A stretch of DNA of 44,026 nucleotides, from NCBI GenBank assembly GCA_002413785.1, contig DHXR01000024.1, forward strand, positions 177,642-221,667. The letters are read 5' to 3'. Shown one piece after another: positions 1-7,729 of this stretch. Every line of letters starts with the position of its first letter. Position 1 is the first letter of the stretch. A program made the translations under genes and the position numbers. Origin of the DNA: Mucilaginibacter sp. UBA5151. GTDB taxonomy: Bacteria > Bacteroidota > Bacteroidia > Sphingobacteriales > Sphingobacteriaceae. The notes beneath the pieces are model-generated. The model saw only the letters and a program-made list of their open reading frames with translations. It was not told the DNA's origin and did not search any database.

Positions 1-48
1 GATGTGCGGATGTGCGGATGTGAAAATGTGCGGATGTGAAGATGTGAG
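1..48. repeat. Degenerate GATGTGCG-type tandem repeat
   Basis: Short units of the type GATGTGCG or GATGTGAA follow one another. The same wording, with ATGTGCAGATG units, returns upstream of ftsY at about 20775-20897. The array begins at the window edge, so its true length is unknown. Confidence 0.7.
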
Positions 49-270
49 AAAAATATAAAAGCAAGGCCCGTGCGATTCCCTTCCGCCGACTGGCGGAGTA
101 GGGAGGGGTTTAGCCGCCATGCAAATTGTGGCGCGATATAGGTTTGGCTCAAAAAGCAACGCGGTAGCCCCAAAACATGGTGGTCCGAAGTTTCAAGCAT
201 GGGATAGCAAGGCGGAAAACCACCATGTAAAAGGCGCTTGAGGTAGCGAAAATTACTCTTTATCACTTTT
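49..270. other. Non-coding stretch with repeat fragments
   Basis: I see no gene. There is a TTCCGCC-GACT-GGCGGA hairpin near 80-98. The segment GGCCCGTGCGATTCCC at 66-81 recurs as its reverse complement at about 6267-6282, so both belong to one dispersed repeat. The end (AGGTAGCGAAAATTAC, about 241-256) resembles the edge of the palindromic element described at 741-916. Confidence 0.5.
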
Positions 271-358
271 TTGTCTGAACCTGAATTTATAGAATTGGAT
301 TTAATTAAAAAATAAAATTCGGGCAATTCTTTAATTCAAAAAATTCGGGTTCAGACAA
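271..358. repeat. TCTGAACC-type inverted-repeat element, copy 1
   Basis: The ends are TTGTCTGAACC (from 271) and GGTTCAGACAA (to about 358), a terminal inverted repeat around an AT-rich centre with further self-complementary pieces such as GAATTGGATTTAATTAAA. A second copy with the same ends lies at 19669-19760 just upstream of rimO. No coding capacity. This is a small MITE-like or REP-like element by architecture; no mobilising gene is present in the window. Confidence 0.7.
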
Positions 359-444
359 GATTAGGATACATAATATTGATGTTGCTAACTGACATTCAGC
401 CCAAATGCTTGCAGTAGCGGGTGAAAAATAAAACTTCACCCGCA

Positions 445-472
445 TTGCATAGATTTATTTTTTGTAAATTTG
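445..472 (+). promoter_or_regulatory. Bacteroidota-type promoter for orphan antitoxin
   Basis: A TTG at 445-447 is followed after 17 bases by TAAATTTG at 465-472, which fits the Bacteroidota TTTG-n-TAnnTTTG consensus. The ATG at 477 comes only 4 bases after the box, so the transcript would start at or next to the start codon and would have almost no leader. Confidence 0.55.
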
Positions 473-476
473 AACT

Positions 477-725
477 ATGACTACTTTAACCGTAGATATT
501 GAAAACGATAAGGATTTGCCTGTACTGAAGGAAATTCTGACAAGGTTTGGCTTAAACTATAAAGTAAGCAATGCGCCTGCATTAAACAAAGACGAGGATA
601 AATTATATAAAAAGCTCAAAAAATCGTTCACCGAAATAAAAGATTGGGAAGCGGGCAATAGCAAATTACAGGATGCCAGGGAGGCTATTAAAGAAATAGA
701 AGCTGAACTTAATAATGGCATTTAA
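477..725 (+). CDS. Small antitoxin-like protein (orphan)
   Basis: This 82-residue acidic and lysine-rich protein starts MTTLTVDI and ends in a charged amphipathic helix (about residues 40-80). The same opening (T-L-T-I/V) and size are seen in two other small genes of the window at 5302 and 28427; the first of these directly precedes a RelE-type toxin gene. I therefore read this as a type II antitoxin of that family. No intact toxin gene follows: an overlapping ATG at 715 opens a frame of about eight plausible codons which then runs into a palindromic element. It is likely an orphan antitoxin. The DNA-binding and toxin-binding parts cannot be assigned from sequence alone. Confidence 0.6.
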   Translation: MTTLTVDIENDKDLPVLKEILTRFGLNYKVSNAPALNKDEDKLYKKLKKSFTEIKDWEAGNSKLQDAREAIKEIEAELNNGI

Positions 726-740
726 TGTTGTTTTAACAAT
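715..740 (+). pseudogene. 5' remnant of the partner toxin gene
   Basis: An ATG at 715-717 overlaps the antitoxin stop by 11 bases, an arrangement typical of toxin-antitoxin pairs. The frame reads MAFNVVLT, similar to the opening beta strand of RelE/ParE toxins, and then enters the inverted-repeat element that starts at 741. After that the frame encodes repeat sequence only. I infer that the element removed or displaced the toxin body. The remnant is too short for firm family assignment. Confidence 0.35.
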
Positions 741-916
741 GCTACCGCAAGCGTCCCCGCTTGTGGCCCGTGTGCTAAGTAAACGCCATGCACTGCCGTC
801 CTTGCAATTATCCTGCTGCTTTATGGTTTTACATCTTAACCGGTAATCGGCTTAACTCCTGCCTAACATATCGGCTACCAGGCATGCGGACCACAAGCGG
901 GGACGCTTGCGGTAGC
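741..916. repeat. Twin-hairpin palindromic element, family A copy 1
   Basis: A 26-bp perfect inverted repeat (741-766 and 891-916) flanks about 124 bp. Each arm is itself a near-perfect hairpin: CCGCAAGCG-TCCC-CGCTTGTGG. A second copy lies at 24361-24551 with 30-bp perfect arms whose sequence differs in the stem (GCC/GGC in place of GCG/CGC) in a way that keeps all pairings. No protein is encoded. Architecture resembles REP doublets (REPIN-like) or a small MITE. Confidence 0.8.
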
Positions 917-1075
917 GAAAATTGCTTGCGGTAGCGGCGAAGGGCATATTTAATACCGGCTGTCCGAATTTTGCCACTCTCATTCTGGCAGGAATTAAGA
1001 GACCGCTGCCCGAAGCATTACGTCCGAAGGCACAGGCTTCGGGCAGCGGAGCTAATATTATACCAGTGCAGGTCC
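917..1075. other. Non-coding tail with a strong hairpin
   Basis: The element edge GCTTGCGGTAGCGG follows the copy at 741-916. A further hairpin is formed by CCGCTGCCCGAAGC at 1003-1016 and its exact reverse complement at 1036-1049. It lies downstream of the convergent NlpC/P60 gene and might help end its transcript, but there is no clear T-run. Confidence 0.5.
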
Positions 1076-1624
1076 TTACTGGCCATCTGTATTTAATGGT
1101 TGATTATTCTGCGGGAAGATGCGGATGGTTTTGATATATCTTGTTTCATAATAGGGCGTGTGAAAGTCGGTTTCAACAACGCCCCGATTTTTGCCGGAGG
1201 TGGCGTGCATGAACCGGAGGGGTTCGCCGGGGGTGGAGGAAATGATGCCTATATGCCCCACAATGCGGTGCGAACTATCTAAACCGGTAAAAAGGATAAG
1301 GTCGCCCAGTTTGGCCTGTTTTAGCGGGATGGGACGTTGAACCGGTGTGAAATCAACCGAAGTGCGGGGTACTGTAATGCCGAAATGATTAAAGACGCAA
1401 GTTACAAAACCTGAACAATCCAGGCCCTGCAGCGGATCAGCAGAACCATATTTATAGGATGTACCAGTGAGCGAACAGGCAAGGTTCACCAGTTCATAAG
1501 GCGTAGTTTTCCCGGTTTCGATATGGGTGATGTGTTCCGCCTGGTACGGCGTTAATGGTTTGGTGTGATGACAGGCACAACACAGCAGCAAAAACAGGAC
1601 GTAAAATACAGAACGGATCTTCAT
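1076..1624 (-). CDS. NlpC/P60 family lipoprotein endopeptidase
   Basis: The 182-residue product is a predicted periplasmic or outer-membrane peptidoglycan hydrolase that would cut stem-peptide bonds. The ATG at 1624 is chosen over a longer frame because it is followed at once by a classic signal sequence (MKIRSVFYVLFLLLCCAC) with cysteine-rich lipobox near residues 16-18. The NlpC/P60 core is visible: catalytic Cys70 in LDCSGF, His124 in VGHIGI and a third polar residue, His140 in MHATSG. The region G-D-L-I-L-F just before His124 is also typical. Length is that of a single-domain NlpC/P60 lipoprotein without SH3 or LysM modules. It stands alone on the minus strand, with a secreted unknown upstream (1715-2401). 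Confidence 0.9.
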   Translation of the reverse strand: MKIRSVFYVLFLLLCCACHHTKPLTPYQAEHITHIETGKTTPYELVNLACSLTGTSYKYGSADPLQGLDCSGFVTCVFNHFGITVPRTSVDFTPVQRPIPLKQAKLGDLILFTGLDSSHRIVGHIGIISSTPGEPLRFMHATSGKNRGVVETDFHTPYYETRYIKTIRIFPQNNQPLNTDGQ

Positions 1625-1714
1625 GATAAACTGTAGTTTACCAACAGGCGGCCTCAGCAATGGTTTCAAAATAACCGGAAAGATTATTGGTTTAGAGAGT
1701 GGGGGCGTCCAAAC

Positions 1715-2401
1715 TCATAGGTTGCCGGCCGGTGGAACCATGCTTCGCTCCCACAATTGAAGCATCCGCATCAGGGAGTCATAATCTTCCTGGTAAACGC
1801 CATCAAGCGTTGTAAATTTTTTCCTGAAATTCACCAGGTATTCTTTTGCTTTCGGGCTGCCCGACACGATACTGATAAATAATTTGTCGGCCAGTTCAAT
1901 TGTAACATCATTATTTGCGTTGGGTGTATGTTTGTACCGGCTTAATACGTAATTGACCTGACTTGCCGTGTATTTTGGCAGATGGGGGTTGATCACCGAA
2001 TCGCGGACCAATTTGCCTTTTGAAAAATAGATCCGTTCAGTTGTCCAAACGGTTTCCTTGTATTTCATATTGCTGCCGACCGGCAGATTAACAAGTGTTT
2101 CAACCAGCAGCGCGCCTTTCAACGTTTTTACATTGCAGATGGTTACTGCATCCCAAAATTTGATGATCTTATCCGAACCGCAAACCGAGAGCACAAATTC
2201 GCTAAAAAGTACTTTTCCTTTAATGATGTTTTTTTCTTCGGAACCGCATGAAGCGATGGAAACATTACCGGGCAGTTGAAAAACGGTGTCGGCTTTTCGG
2301 GCTGCATAAATGGATGCCGCGCACTTACAGTCGGGCGATTTTGCCTGGCCGAAGGCAAACACTGGGATAAATAATAACAGGCATATTTTAGCAAGTTTCA
2401 T
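1715..2401 (-). CDS. Secreted protein of unknown function
   Basis: The 228-residue product has a clear N-terminal signal peptide (MKLAKICLLLFIPVFAFGQA, cleavage likely after the alanine-glycine region at 17-20), then a CKCAAS motif at about residues 26-31 that could form a disulfide with Cys52 and Cys74. No transmembrane segment follows. I do not recognise the family. It shares strand with the NlpC/P60 gene downstream, 90 bp away, so co-transcription is possible but not shown. Confidence 0.75.
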   Translation of the reverse strand: MKLAKICLLLFIPVFAFGQAKSPDCKCAASIYAARKADTVFQLPGNVSIASCGSEEKNIIKGKVLFSEFVLSVCGSDKIIKFWDAVTICNVKTLKGALLVETLVNLPVGSNMKYKETVWTTERIYFSKGKLVRDSVINPHLPKYTASQVNYVLSRYKHTPNANNDVTIELADKLFISIVSGSPKAKEYLVNFRKKFTTLDGVYQEDYDSLMRMLQLWERSMVPPAGNL

Positions 2402-2600
2402 ACGGGGCTATAGGGTTGTGCTAATGTACTAAACAAATGCTATTGAATGGGTGGGCTGTTTGTTTTTTAGTGTAGTTGCGGGCTACAAGCATAGCTAATC
2501 CGTAGACACAGTCTACAGAAAGAGGGCGGCATCAATAATTTAAATTAAAATTATAATACAATTATCATTACATTCACACAAAATTATCACAGCAAATAGT

Positions 2601-4004
2601 ATGAAGATTAACTCCTTCTGTGCAGGAAACGTACATGGCTATCTTAATTTCGAGATAGATTTTTTTTCTGATCTGACTTTTCTGATCGGCATTAATGGCT
2701 CCGGAAAAACTTCTGCTTTAAAGTTAATATTAGGACTTACTTCTCCGTCTTTCCATTATTTAAATCAACTTCAGTATGACTATTGCGAAGTGATATGCAG
2801 CTCTGTCGATAACGAGTTAGATATAAAAATTAGGTCGGAAAAGACCGAAGGGGATGCATTTACAATAATGTTATCTTTAAAGTCAGAAACTTTGATTTCT
2901 CAGCCCATAATTAGACTAAACAAAGACGCTGATTCACCTTATGACTCGGAAGAAATATATATCGCAGAGCAACGGAAACGTGAAGCGTTTGACTCACTAG
3001 AAGTTATCAAGAAAATAAGAGAATTGGCTACTCCGAAATTTTTAGGGCTCGACAGGAGGATATACGAGGGAAGGTTAATTGATTATCGCTTTAAAGGTAA
3101 GCGGTTTCAAAATTACACTAAATACGGTAGAAGAAACCCAGACATTCAACCTGATTCACCGGCCATAGACTTCAGTTTAGATGAGGTCCAATCCCTAGTT
3201 TATGACTATATTAGAAAAATTGCACAACAACAGCCGGAAATTAGTGAGGAGTTTAAACGAAGAATCTTTAAGCAGTCATTTACATTTATAGGTGAGGAAA
3301 CATATAAGTTAGATCCAATTCCTGATTCGTTCGAAGGTGTCTTAGAAAGAAAGGGGAAAGTTATTTCTGCGATATCAAGTCTTGGTTTGGGTTATTTAAC
3401 CCACGATGTAAACGTATATTTTAAGAATATCGAAAATATAGTACGACAGCACATTGAATTTCTTGAACAATTTCAGTTAGATCCTGGAACAGATCTTTTA
3501 ATGTCTGAGAAATATGTTGAAATAATAAGAATGTGGTATAATAATGGGGTTCAATTAAGGAGGATAGATGAGATAATCAACTATAGTCAAGAATATCAAG
3601 CGAAAATAGCTGGGTTGAGAGCTCCGATAAAACGTTTGGAAACAATTGCATCAAATTTCCTGAAAGAGGGCCATAAACTATTAATTATAGAGGCAGACGG
3701 AGAGATAAAAGTTAAATTAAGAAATGGGAAACTGGCAAATATTTACGAGTTATCTTCTGGAGAAAAACAAATCATAATTATGATAGCCCATTTAATTTTT
3801 GAAGAAGATCAAAAACCTTCCGGCATATTCATAATTGATGAACCTGAACTATCGTTACATATAGCTTGGCAAGAAATATTTGTTAATTCAATAATCGAAG
3901 CTAGCCCCAAAACCCAATTTATTCTTGCAACACATGCACCTTCAATTATTTCTAAAGTTGAAAGGGAAGTTTTATGTCAAGACCTAAACATTCTTAATAA
4001 TTAA
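2601..4004 (+). CDS. AriA-like AAA/ABC-type ATPase of a PARIS-like defence pair
   Basis: The 467-residue product is a predicted cytoplasmic ABC-like ATPase of the AAA_15/AAA_21/OLD type. Visible motifs: Walker A GINGSGKT at 30-37, an ABC signature-like LSSGE at 384-388, Walker B FIIDEPELSLH with Asp413 and Glu414, and the switch histidine His445 in LATHAPS. The middle (about 100-360) holds helical inserts. The next gene starts two bases after its stop and encodes a DUF4435/TOPRIM protein. This pairing is that of PARIS, where AriA is an ATPase scaffold that senses phage anti-restriction proteins and releases the AriB nuclease. Base composition is clearly AT-richer than the flanks, which suggests horizontal transfer. 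A generic AAA_21 ATPase of another two-gene system is the alternative. Confidence 0.8.
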   Translation: MKINSFCAGNVHGYLNFEIDFFSDLTFLIGINGSGKTSALKLILGLTSPSFHYLNQLQYDYCEVICSSVDNELDIKIRSEKTEGDAFTIMLSLKSETLISQPIIRLNKDADSPYDSEEIYIAEQRKREAFDSLEVIKKIRELATPKFLGLDRRIYEGRLIDYRFKGKRFQNYTKYGRRNPDIQPDSPAIDFSLDEVQSLVYDYIRKIAQQQPEISEEFKRRIFKQSFTFIGEETYKLDPIPDSFEGVLERKGKVISAISSLGLGYLTHDVNVYFKNIENIVRQHIEFLEQFQLDPGTDLLMSEKYVEIIRMWYNNGVQLRRIDEIINYSQEYQAKIAGLRAPIKRLETIASNFLKEGHKLLIIEADGEIKVKLRNGKLANIYELSSGEKQIIIMIAHLIFEEDQKPSGIFIIDEPELSLHIAWQEIFVNSIIEASPKTQFILATHAPSIISKVEREVLCQDLNILNN

Positions 4005-4005
4005 T

Positions 4006-4872
4006 ATGCTTGATTTCAGTGAAGAGTCCAAAAGGCTAGTATCAACATTTTTAACCTACCGTAATGATATTGATATTTACACGGAAGATGAAAGTAAAGA
4101 CAAAGAATTCTATAAATTTCTGTTTAAAAAAATATTAAACAAAACCATATCTATTAACGACGTAACGCCGCTAGGGTGTAAAGACAATGTGATTAAGCGA
4201 TGTATTGAGGAACCATCAAATGGAAGAAAAAAATTGTTTATTGTCGACGGCGATATAAACATTATTCATGGGTTAGACATTCCAATATTGCCAAATCTAT
4301 TTGTCCTCGATGCTTATTGCATTGAAAACCTATTATTGGATGAAGAAACTATAGTTAATTTTATATATCACAATTGTGCCACAAAACCAATTGAAGAAAT
4401 CGAAATGGAATTGGATTTTCAAACTTGGTTAAAACCCTATAGTGAGTCCTTGGTGAAACTATTTTTGCATCTAGCACTTGTTGACTTATTTGGTGGTATT
4501 TTTAGACTTCAAAACGCAAATCGATTTCATAAAATTGTGAAAGGCTCACTTGAATTTGATCCGGATATCGTCGAACAAGAAACGAATAGGATTAAGCAAG
4601 AGATATTAAATGATCACACAGAAGAAGATTTTGATTACAATCTAGCCGAACTTGAATCTCAATGGAGTTGCGACACACGCAGTTTATTAACAATTGTTTC
4701 AGGAAAAGATTATCTTATACCAATTCTCCTTATCAAAGCTCAGTTATTTAAAAAATCCAAGTCCTTACCTTCGCTCGAAGAAATAAAATTATCACTCGCG
4801 CATTTTGGGAGATTGAATAGATTCGAGCCATTAAAATCAAGAATAGAATCAATGTTTGACGAGGCAGCCTAA
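4006..4872 (+). CDS. AriB-like DUF4435 TOPRIM effector
   Basis: The 288-residue product has a DUF4435/TOPRIM-like layout: an acidic motif YTEDESKDKEFY with Glu27 in the place of the TOPRIM catalytic glutamate, then LFIVDGDIN with Asp81 and Asp83 as the metal-binding DxD, followed by a helical C-terminal part. In PARIS systems AriB is the toxic nuclease freed when AriA detects a phage trigger, and a glutamate near residue 26 is essential; the residue here is at 27. Start at 4006 lies two bases after the ariA-like stop, so translation is probably coupled. Composition is AT-rich like its partner. Function is inferred from motifs and pairing; the trigger in this host is unknown. Confidence 0.8.
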   Translation: MLDFSEESKRLVSTFLTYRNDIDIYTEDESKDKEFYKFLFKKILNKTISINDVTPLGCKDNVIKRCIEEPSNGRKKLFIVDGDINIIHGLDIPILPNLFVLDAYCIENLLLDEETIVNFIYHNCATKPIEEIEMELDFQTWLKPYSESLVKLFLHLALVDLFGGIFRLQNANRFHKIVKGSLEFDPDIVEQETNRIKQEILNDHTEEDFDYNLAELESQWSCDTRSLLTIVSGKDYLIPILLIKAQLFKKSKSLPSLEEIKLSLAHFGRLNRFEPLKSRIESMFDEAA

Positions 4873-5301
4873 AACGTTTTTAGTCTGGAATGAACATCTA
4901 AACTCCTGCTATACTAAGTTTGCAACTTCGGATACCATATGCCTGTAGCCTTAGCCTACAAGCATAACCAATTCATAGAAAACGCTTCCAACAGCAACCA
5001 AAACAAAACACAATTTTAGTAAAAAGTGTAAACTTTTGCTTTCAATTTAAACCATATAACTATTTGATTTACAAATAATTATATAATTGTAAGCCCAAAA
5101 TTGTGTAAGCCCAAAATTGTGTAAACCCTGTTTTGGGTGTTCTGTACAGCAAAATCCAGGGCTTTCCAGTATCGGTATGTCATCCATGGCGCCCGAATCC
5201 TTCTACGGATTGGCTATGCCTGTCTGTGACTACCGGGCAACAAAAAGCAAATTATCTGTTTCTTTTATTATATTTGTATTAAACTAAAAAGTTAATCAGC
5301 T
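4873..5301. other. Non-coding region between defence pair and RelE-type TA pair
   Basis: No gene is seen. At about 5090-5130 the unit GTAAGCCCAAAATTGT occurs twice in tandem and a further TTTTGGG follows, giving a possible stem with the CCCAAAA of the repeats. The strings CTACAAGCATA(A)CCAATTCATAGA (about 4957-4980) and CTACGGATTGGCTATGCCTGTCTGTGAC (about 5203-5230) echo the sequence before 2520 (CTACAAGCATAGCTAATCCGTAGACA), hinting at shared flanks on both sides of the ATPase/DUF4435 pair. Confidence 0.5.
5269..5276 (+). promoter_or_regulatory. TAnnTTTG promoter box for the RelE-type TA pair
   Basis: TATATTTG at 5269-5276 matches the Bacteroidota -7 element and lies 25 bases before the antitoxin ATG at 5302. 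I do not see a good -33 TTTG. Confidence 0.5.
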
Positions 5302-5523
5302 ATGACGACATTAACTATAGAAATCCCCAACGACAATAGTTCATTACTTTCCGAATTAATTAAACTCACTAAAAATGCTGGTTTAAACGTGCGTATTGAT
5401 AATGACGAAGATAATTTAAGTGAAAGTGAGTTCCAATCGCTTAAAAATGCGGCGGAAGAGGCTGTTTTAATTAAAAAGGGTCTTTTAAAAGGTATTCCCG
5501 TGTCCGAATTGTGGAATGACTAA
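5302..5523 (+). CDS. Type II antitoxin, partner of RelE-type toxin
   Basis: The 73-residue protein opens MTTLTIEIPND and continues with an acidic helix-rich C-terminal half (about residues 35-73). It resembles the small proteins at 477 and 28427 in its opening and size. The stop overlaps the start of the next gene by 8 bases, the usual translational coupling of antitoxin and toxin. Its role would be to bind and neutralise the toxin and perhaps repress the operon. No canonical HTH or ribbon-helix-helix is obvious by eye, so the DNA-binding mode is unknown. Confidence 0.75.
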   Translation: MTTLTIEIPNDNSSLLSELIKLTKNAGLNVRIDNDEDNLSESEFQSLKNAAEEAVLIKKGLLKGIPVSELWND

Positions 5524-5860
5524 CACTGTAATAGTTTCCGAAAACTTTAAAAAAGAAGCTAAGTCCTTAATAAAGAAGTTTCATACCCTAAAGGAATCGA
5601 TTGATAATACCATATCTGATTTAATAAATGATCCTTACTGCGGCGATCCTTATGGGCAGAAGATTTATAAGGTAAGATTAAAAGACAAAAGCAAAGGCGG
5701 AGGTAAAAGTGGCGGGTTTAGAGTGTTATATTGTCATATCAATAAAACCAATGATGGCATTACGATATTATTGATGTCGATATTTGATAAGTCTGACAAG
5801 GCCACGATAACTAAAACAGAAGCTGTCAAAGCACTTAATAACATACTTAAAGATCTATGA
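5516..5860 (+). CDS. RelE/ParE-superfamily toxin
   Basis: The 114-residue basic protein carries the pattern typical of RelE-like toxins: an N-terminal helix-rich part, then KVRLKDKSKGGGKSGGFRV with the conserved glycine/arginine strand (GGFRVLYC), and a C-terminal beta strand and helix (LLMSIFDKSDKATITKTE). The K-S-G-G-F-R motif is close to the HigB/RelE type that cuts ribosome-bound mRNA. It starts inside the antitoxin gene (8-base overlap). Exact activity (mRNA interferase or gyrase inhibitor) cannot be told from sequence, but the KSGGFR motif favours the RelE/HigB mRNA interferase side. Confidence 0.85.
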   Translation: MTNTVIVSENFKKEAKSLIKKFHTLKESIDNTISDLINDPYCGDPYGQKIYKVRLKDKSKGGGKSGGFRVLYCHINKTNDGITILLMSIFDKSDKATITKTEAVKALNNILKDL

Positions 5861-6395
5861 CATTTGCTGTCCGGAATTCGTAGACAAAGTCTGCGAACAG
5901 CGGCGTCACCCTTAACAATCATCCAGCCAACATCCCGGATTTTCGAAATGAACGAACCCAAATGCGGGCAAAGGCACGACAGAAAAGCGGGCCGGGCGTA
6001 TGGCCTGCGGGCCGAAGCTTTTTTATGTCTTGATTTTATTCACTTTTTGTTTGTTTTTTATAGGTGTTCATTATCTCGCTATGCTCGGTCTTTTGGTCCT
6101 TTTTTGTATCAAGACAAAAAAGGACTAGCCTCCGCGGCAATTGAGCGGCGCGTCTATTGAATGAAGGAAGAAGTTAAGGCAAAGACTCCGCCAGTTTAAC
6201 CACCAGCGCTTCGAAGCATGGCTGGAATGAATATGCTCATTAACACACCCCTCCACCCCTCTCAAGAGGGGAATCGCACGGGCCAGGCTATAAATCACCC
6301 GTTGTTCCTTATTTTTCAATCGCTAAATCCGTTATGTATAGTTTTCTCACTACGGTCGGAATGACATGGGAGGTGACAAATCGGATAGGGCGCCC
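5861..6395. other. Non-coding repeat-rich region
   Basis: No believable gene is seen; frames here are short and run through repeats. A stem of CTTTTTTATGTCTTGAT (6018-6033) and ATCAAGACAAAAAAG (6108-6122) frames about 75 bp. CCCCTCAAGAGGGGAATCGCACGGGCC-like sequence near 6256-6282 contains a CCCCTCTCAAGAGGGG hairpin and the reverse complement of the segment at 66-81. The convergent DUF2130 gene ends at its right edge. Confidence 0.5.
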
Positions 6396-7649
6396 CTACT
6401 CCAACAACAACCCGCTATCCTCATCATCCCCCAATTCCAAATGTATCATATCACTGCCGGCAATACCTTCAATAGAGCCTTTGATATGGGCGGCATTTAA
6501 CAGCACTTTTTCCAGTTGTTTTTCGCGGGCCTTCCACATTTTTTCCATGGCGTCGCGTTCTTTTTGTATGGAGATGCGCATGCTCATATAGCCCTCGCGG
6601 ATGGCTTTCCATTGTTCGCTGAATTCGTTGCTGATGAGGTAATCGTACAGCAGGTGCATTTTATCGCCTTTGTTGTCCTGGGCCTTTGTCAGGTTGGCCA
6701 GTTTAATAATGCCATCCCGCAGGATATAGGCCACCGCCTTCACTTCGTCGAAGGAGCAGATCCATACGCCGTCCTTTTCACCAAAACAATCCATGCCTTT
6801 GGGGTAGCATTGCGAAACTATTACGGCCACATCCACGCCGATGGCCCGCATGTCTTTTTTCAGTTTGTCAATCCAGTCGTGGCCGAAATCTTTGGTGCGT
6901 TTGCTTTCATAAATAATACGGCCGCATTCCAGTCCGAATTTATTGCGCACCGTTTGGATACAATCCGCGCCCCGTACCCCCTTGCCCACTTCGCTGATGA
7001 GGTCGAAAGGGAAACTGTCGCGTAATAATTCCTCTAAAATCAATTCCAGCGCTTCGCCCTGTAACTGCATGGAGCCCTGTTCGGCCTTGCGCTTCATTTC
7101 GTCGACCAGCTTTTTTTGGTCTTCCAGCTGTTTTTCCAGTTCCTTTTGTTTCAGCTGGTATTCGGTATCCTTTAAATTAAAACGTTCGGCTTCCTGTTTA
7201 CGGATGTTTTCGGTAAGCTCATTCCGCTGTTCCTGCAATTGCCGCTGTACCGAAAGTTCCAGTTCTTCTTCTTTTTGTTTAAGCGCCTGTTCCTTTTGCA
7301 GGAATTCGAGTTCCTTTTGCCGGGCCGTTTTTAATTTCTCATCCGATTCGTTTTTGGCATTTTGCAAAAGCGCAAGCTGGTTCTCAAAATCAGACCCTAT
7401 GCTTTTCCGTAAGGATTGCTCAATGATGCCCTGTAATTGCTTTTTTTCTTCGGTAAGGCGCTGCTCAAACTGCAATGCCTGCTGCCGCTCCCTGGAGGTA
7501 AATTCAACCTCCTTTTTGCGGTATTCTTCTTCTTTCTGCAGGGTATATTCCTGCATTTTTACCCGAAGTTCTTTTTTATATTCTTCGGCCATCACTTCCT
7601 CAATCGGGAACGCAAAACCACAATTCGGACACTTAACTTCTGTTGCCAT
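6396..7649 (-). CDS. DUF2130 (PD-(D/E)XK-like) coiled-coil protein
   Basis: The 417-residue product starts at ATG 7649, where MATEVKCPNCG gives a CPNCG knuckle at the N-terminus; a longer frame to 7706 adds only hydrophobic non-conserved residues. Residues about 20-215 are a long Glu/Gln/Lys coiled coil. Residues about 215-400 match the DUF2130 fold, with Asp in RGADCIQ (about 228) and an ExK motif in YESKRTK (about 248-250), the pattern of PD-(D/E)XK nucleases. DUF2130 proteins are cytoplasmic and of unknown substrate. The gene has no operon partner here. Identification is from motifs; nuclease activity is inference. Confidence 0.85.
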   Translation of the reverse strand: MATEVKCPNCGFAFPIEEVMAEEYKKELRVKMQEYTLQKEEEYRKKEVEFTSRERQQALQFEQRLTEEKKQLQGIIEQSLRKSIGSDFENQLALLQNAKNESDEKLKTARQKELEFLQKEQALKQKEEELELSVQRQLQEQRNELTENIRKQEAERFNLKDTEYQLKQKELEKQLEDQKKLVDEMKRKAEQGSMQLQGEALELILEELLRDSFPFDLISEVGKGVRGADCIQTVRNKFGLECGRIIYESKRTKDFGHDWIDKLKKDMRAIGVDVAVIVSQCYPKGMDCFGEKDGVWICSFDEVKAVAYILRDGIIKLANLTKAQDNKGDKMHLLYDYLISNEFSEQWKAIREGYMSMRISIQKERDAMEKMWKAREKQLEKVLLNAAHIKGSIEGIAGSDMIHLELGDDEDSGLLLE

Positions 7650-7729
7650 ATTTATAAAAAGGGGAATAATTGTGCAAATAACGGAATTAGGGTTAAAGAT
7701 AGGCAAATAGGGTAAAAAAGTATTTCCCC

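Noticed and set aside
1..48. CRISPR array at the window start
   Set aside because: Units are short and degenerate with no spacers of regular length; it matches the ATGTGC-type simple repeats near ftsY.
922..1134. Plus-strand frame of 70 codons
   Set aside because: It runs through the palindromic element edge and a hairpin and overlaps the NlpC/P60 gene; no protein-like features.
5734..5961. 75-codon minus-strand frame at the end of the RelE-type toxin gene
   Set aside because: It overlaps the toxin gene and extends into repeat DNA; no start context or motifs.
6018..6122. Insertion sequence remnant framed by CTTTTTTATGTCTTGAT and ATCAAGACAAAAAAG
   Set aside because: Only about 105 bp with no transposase trace or target duplication visible; kept as a plain stem in the non-coding entry.
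6516..7715. Several long plus-strand frames opposite the DUF2130 gene
   Set aside because: They are mirror frames of a coiled-coil gene rich in Glu/Lys/Gln codons, which yields Ser/Phe/Cys-rich false products; the minus frame has conserved motifs.
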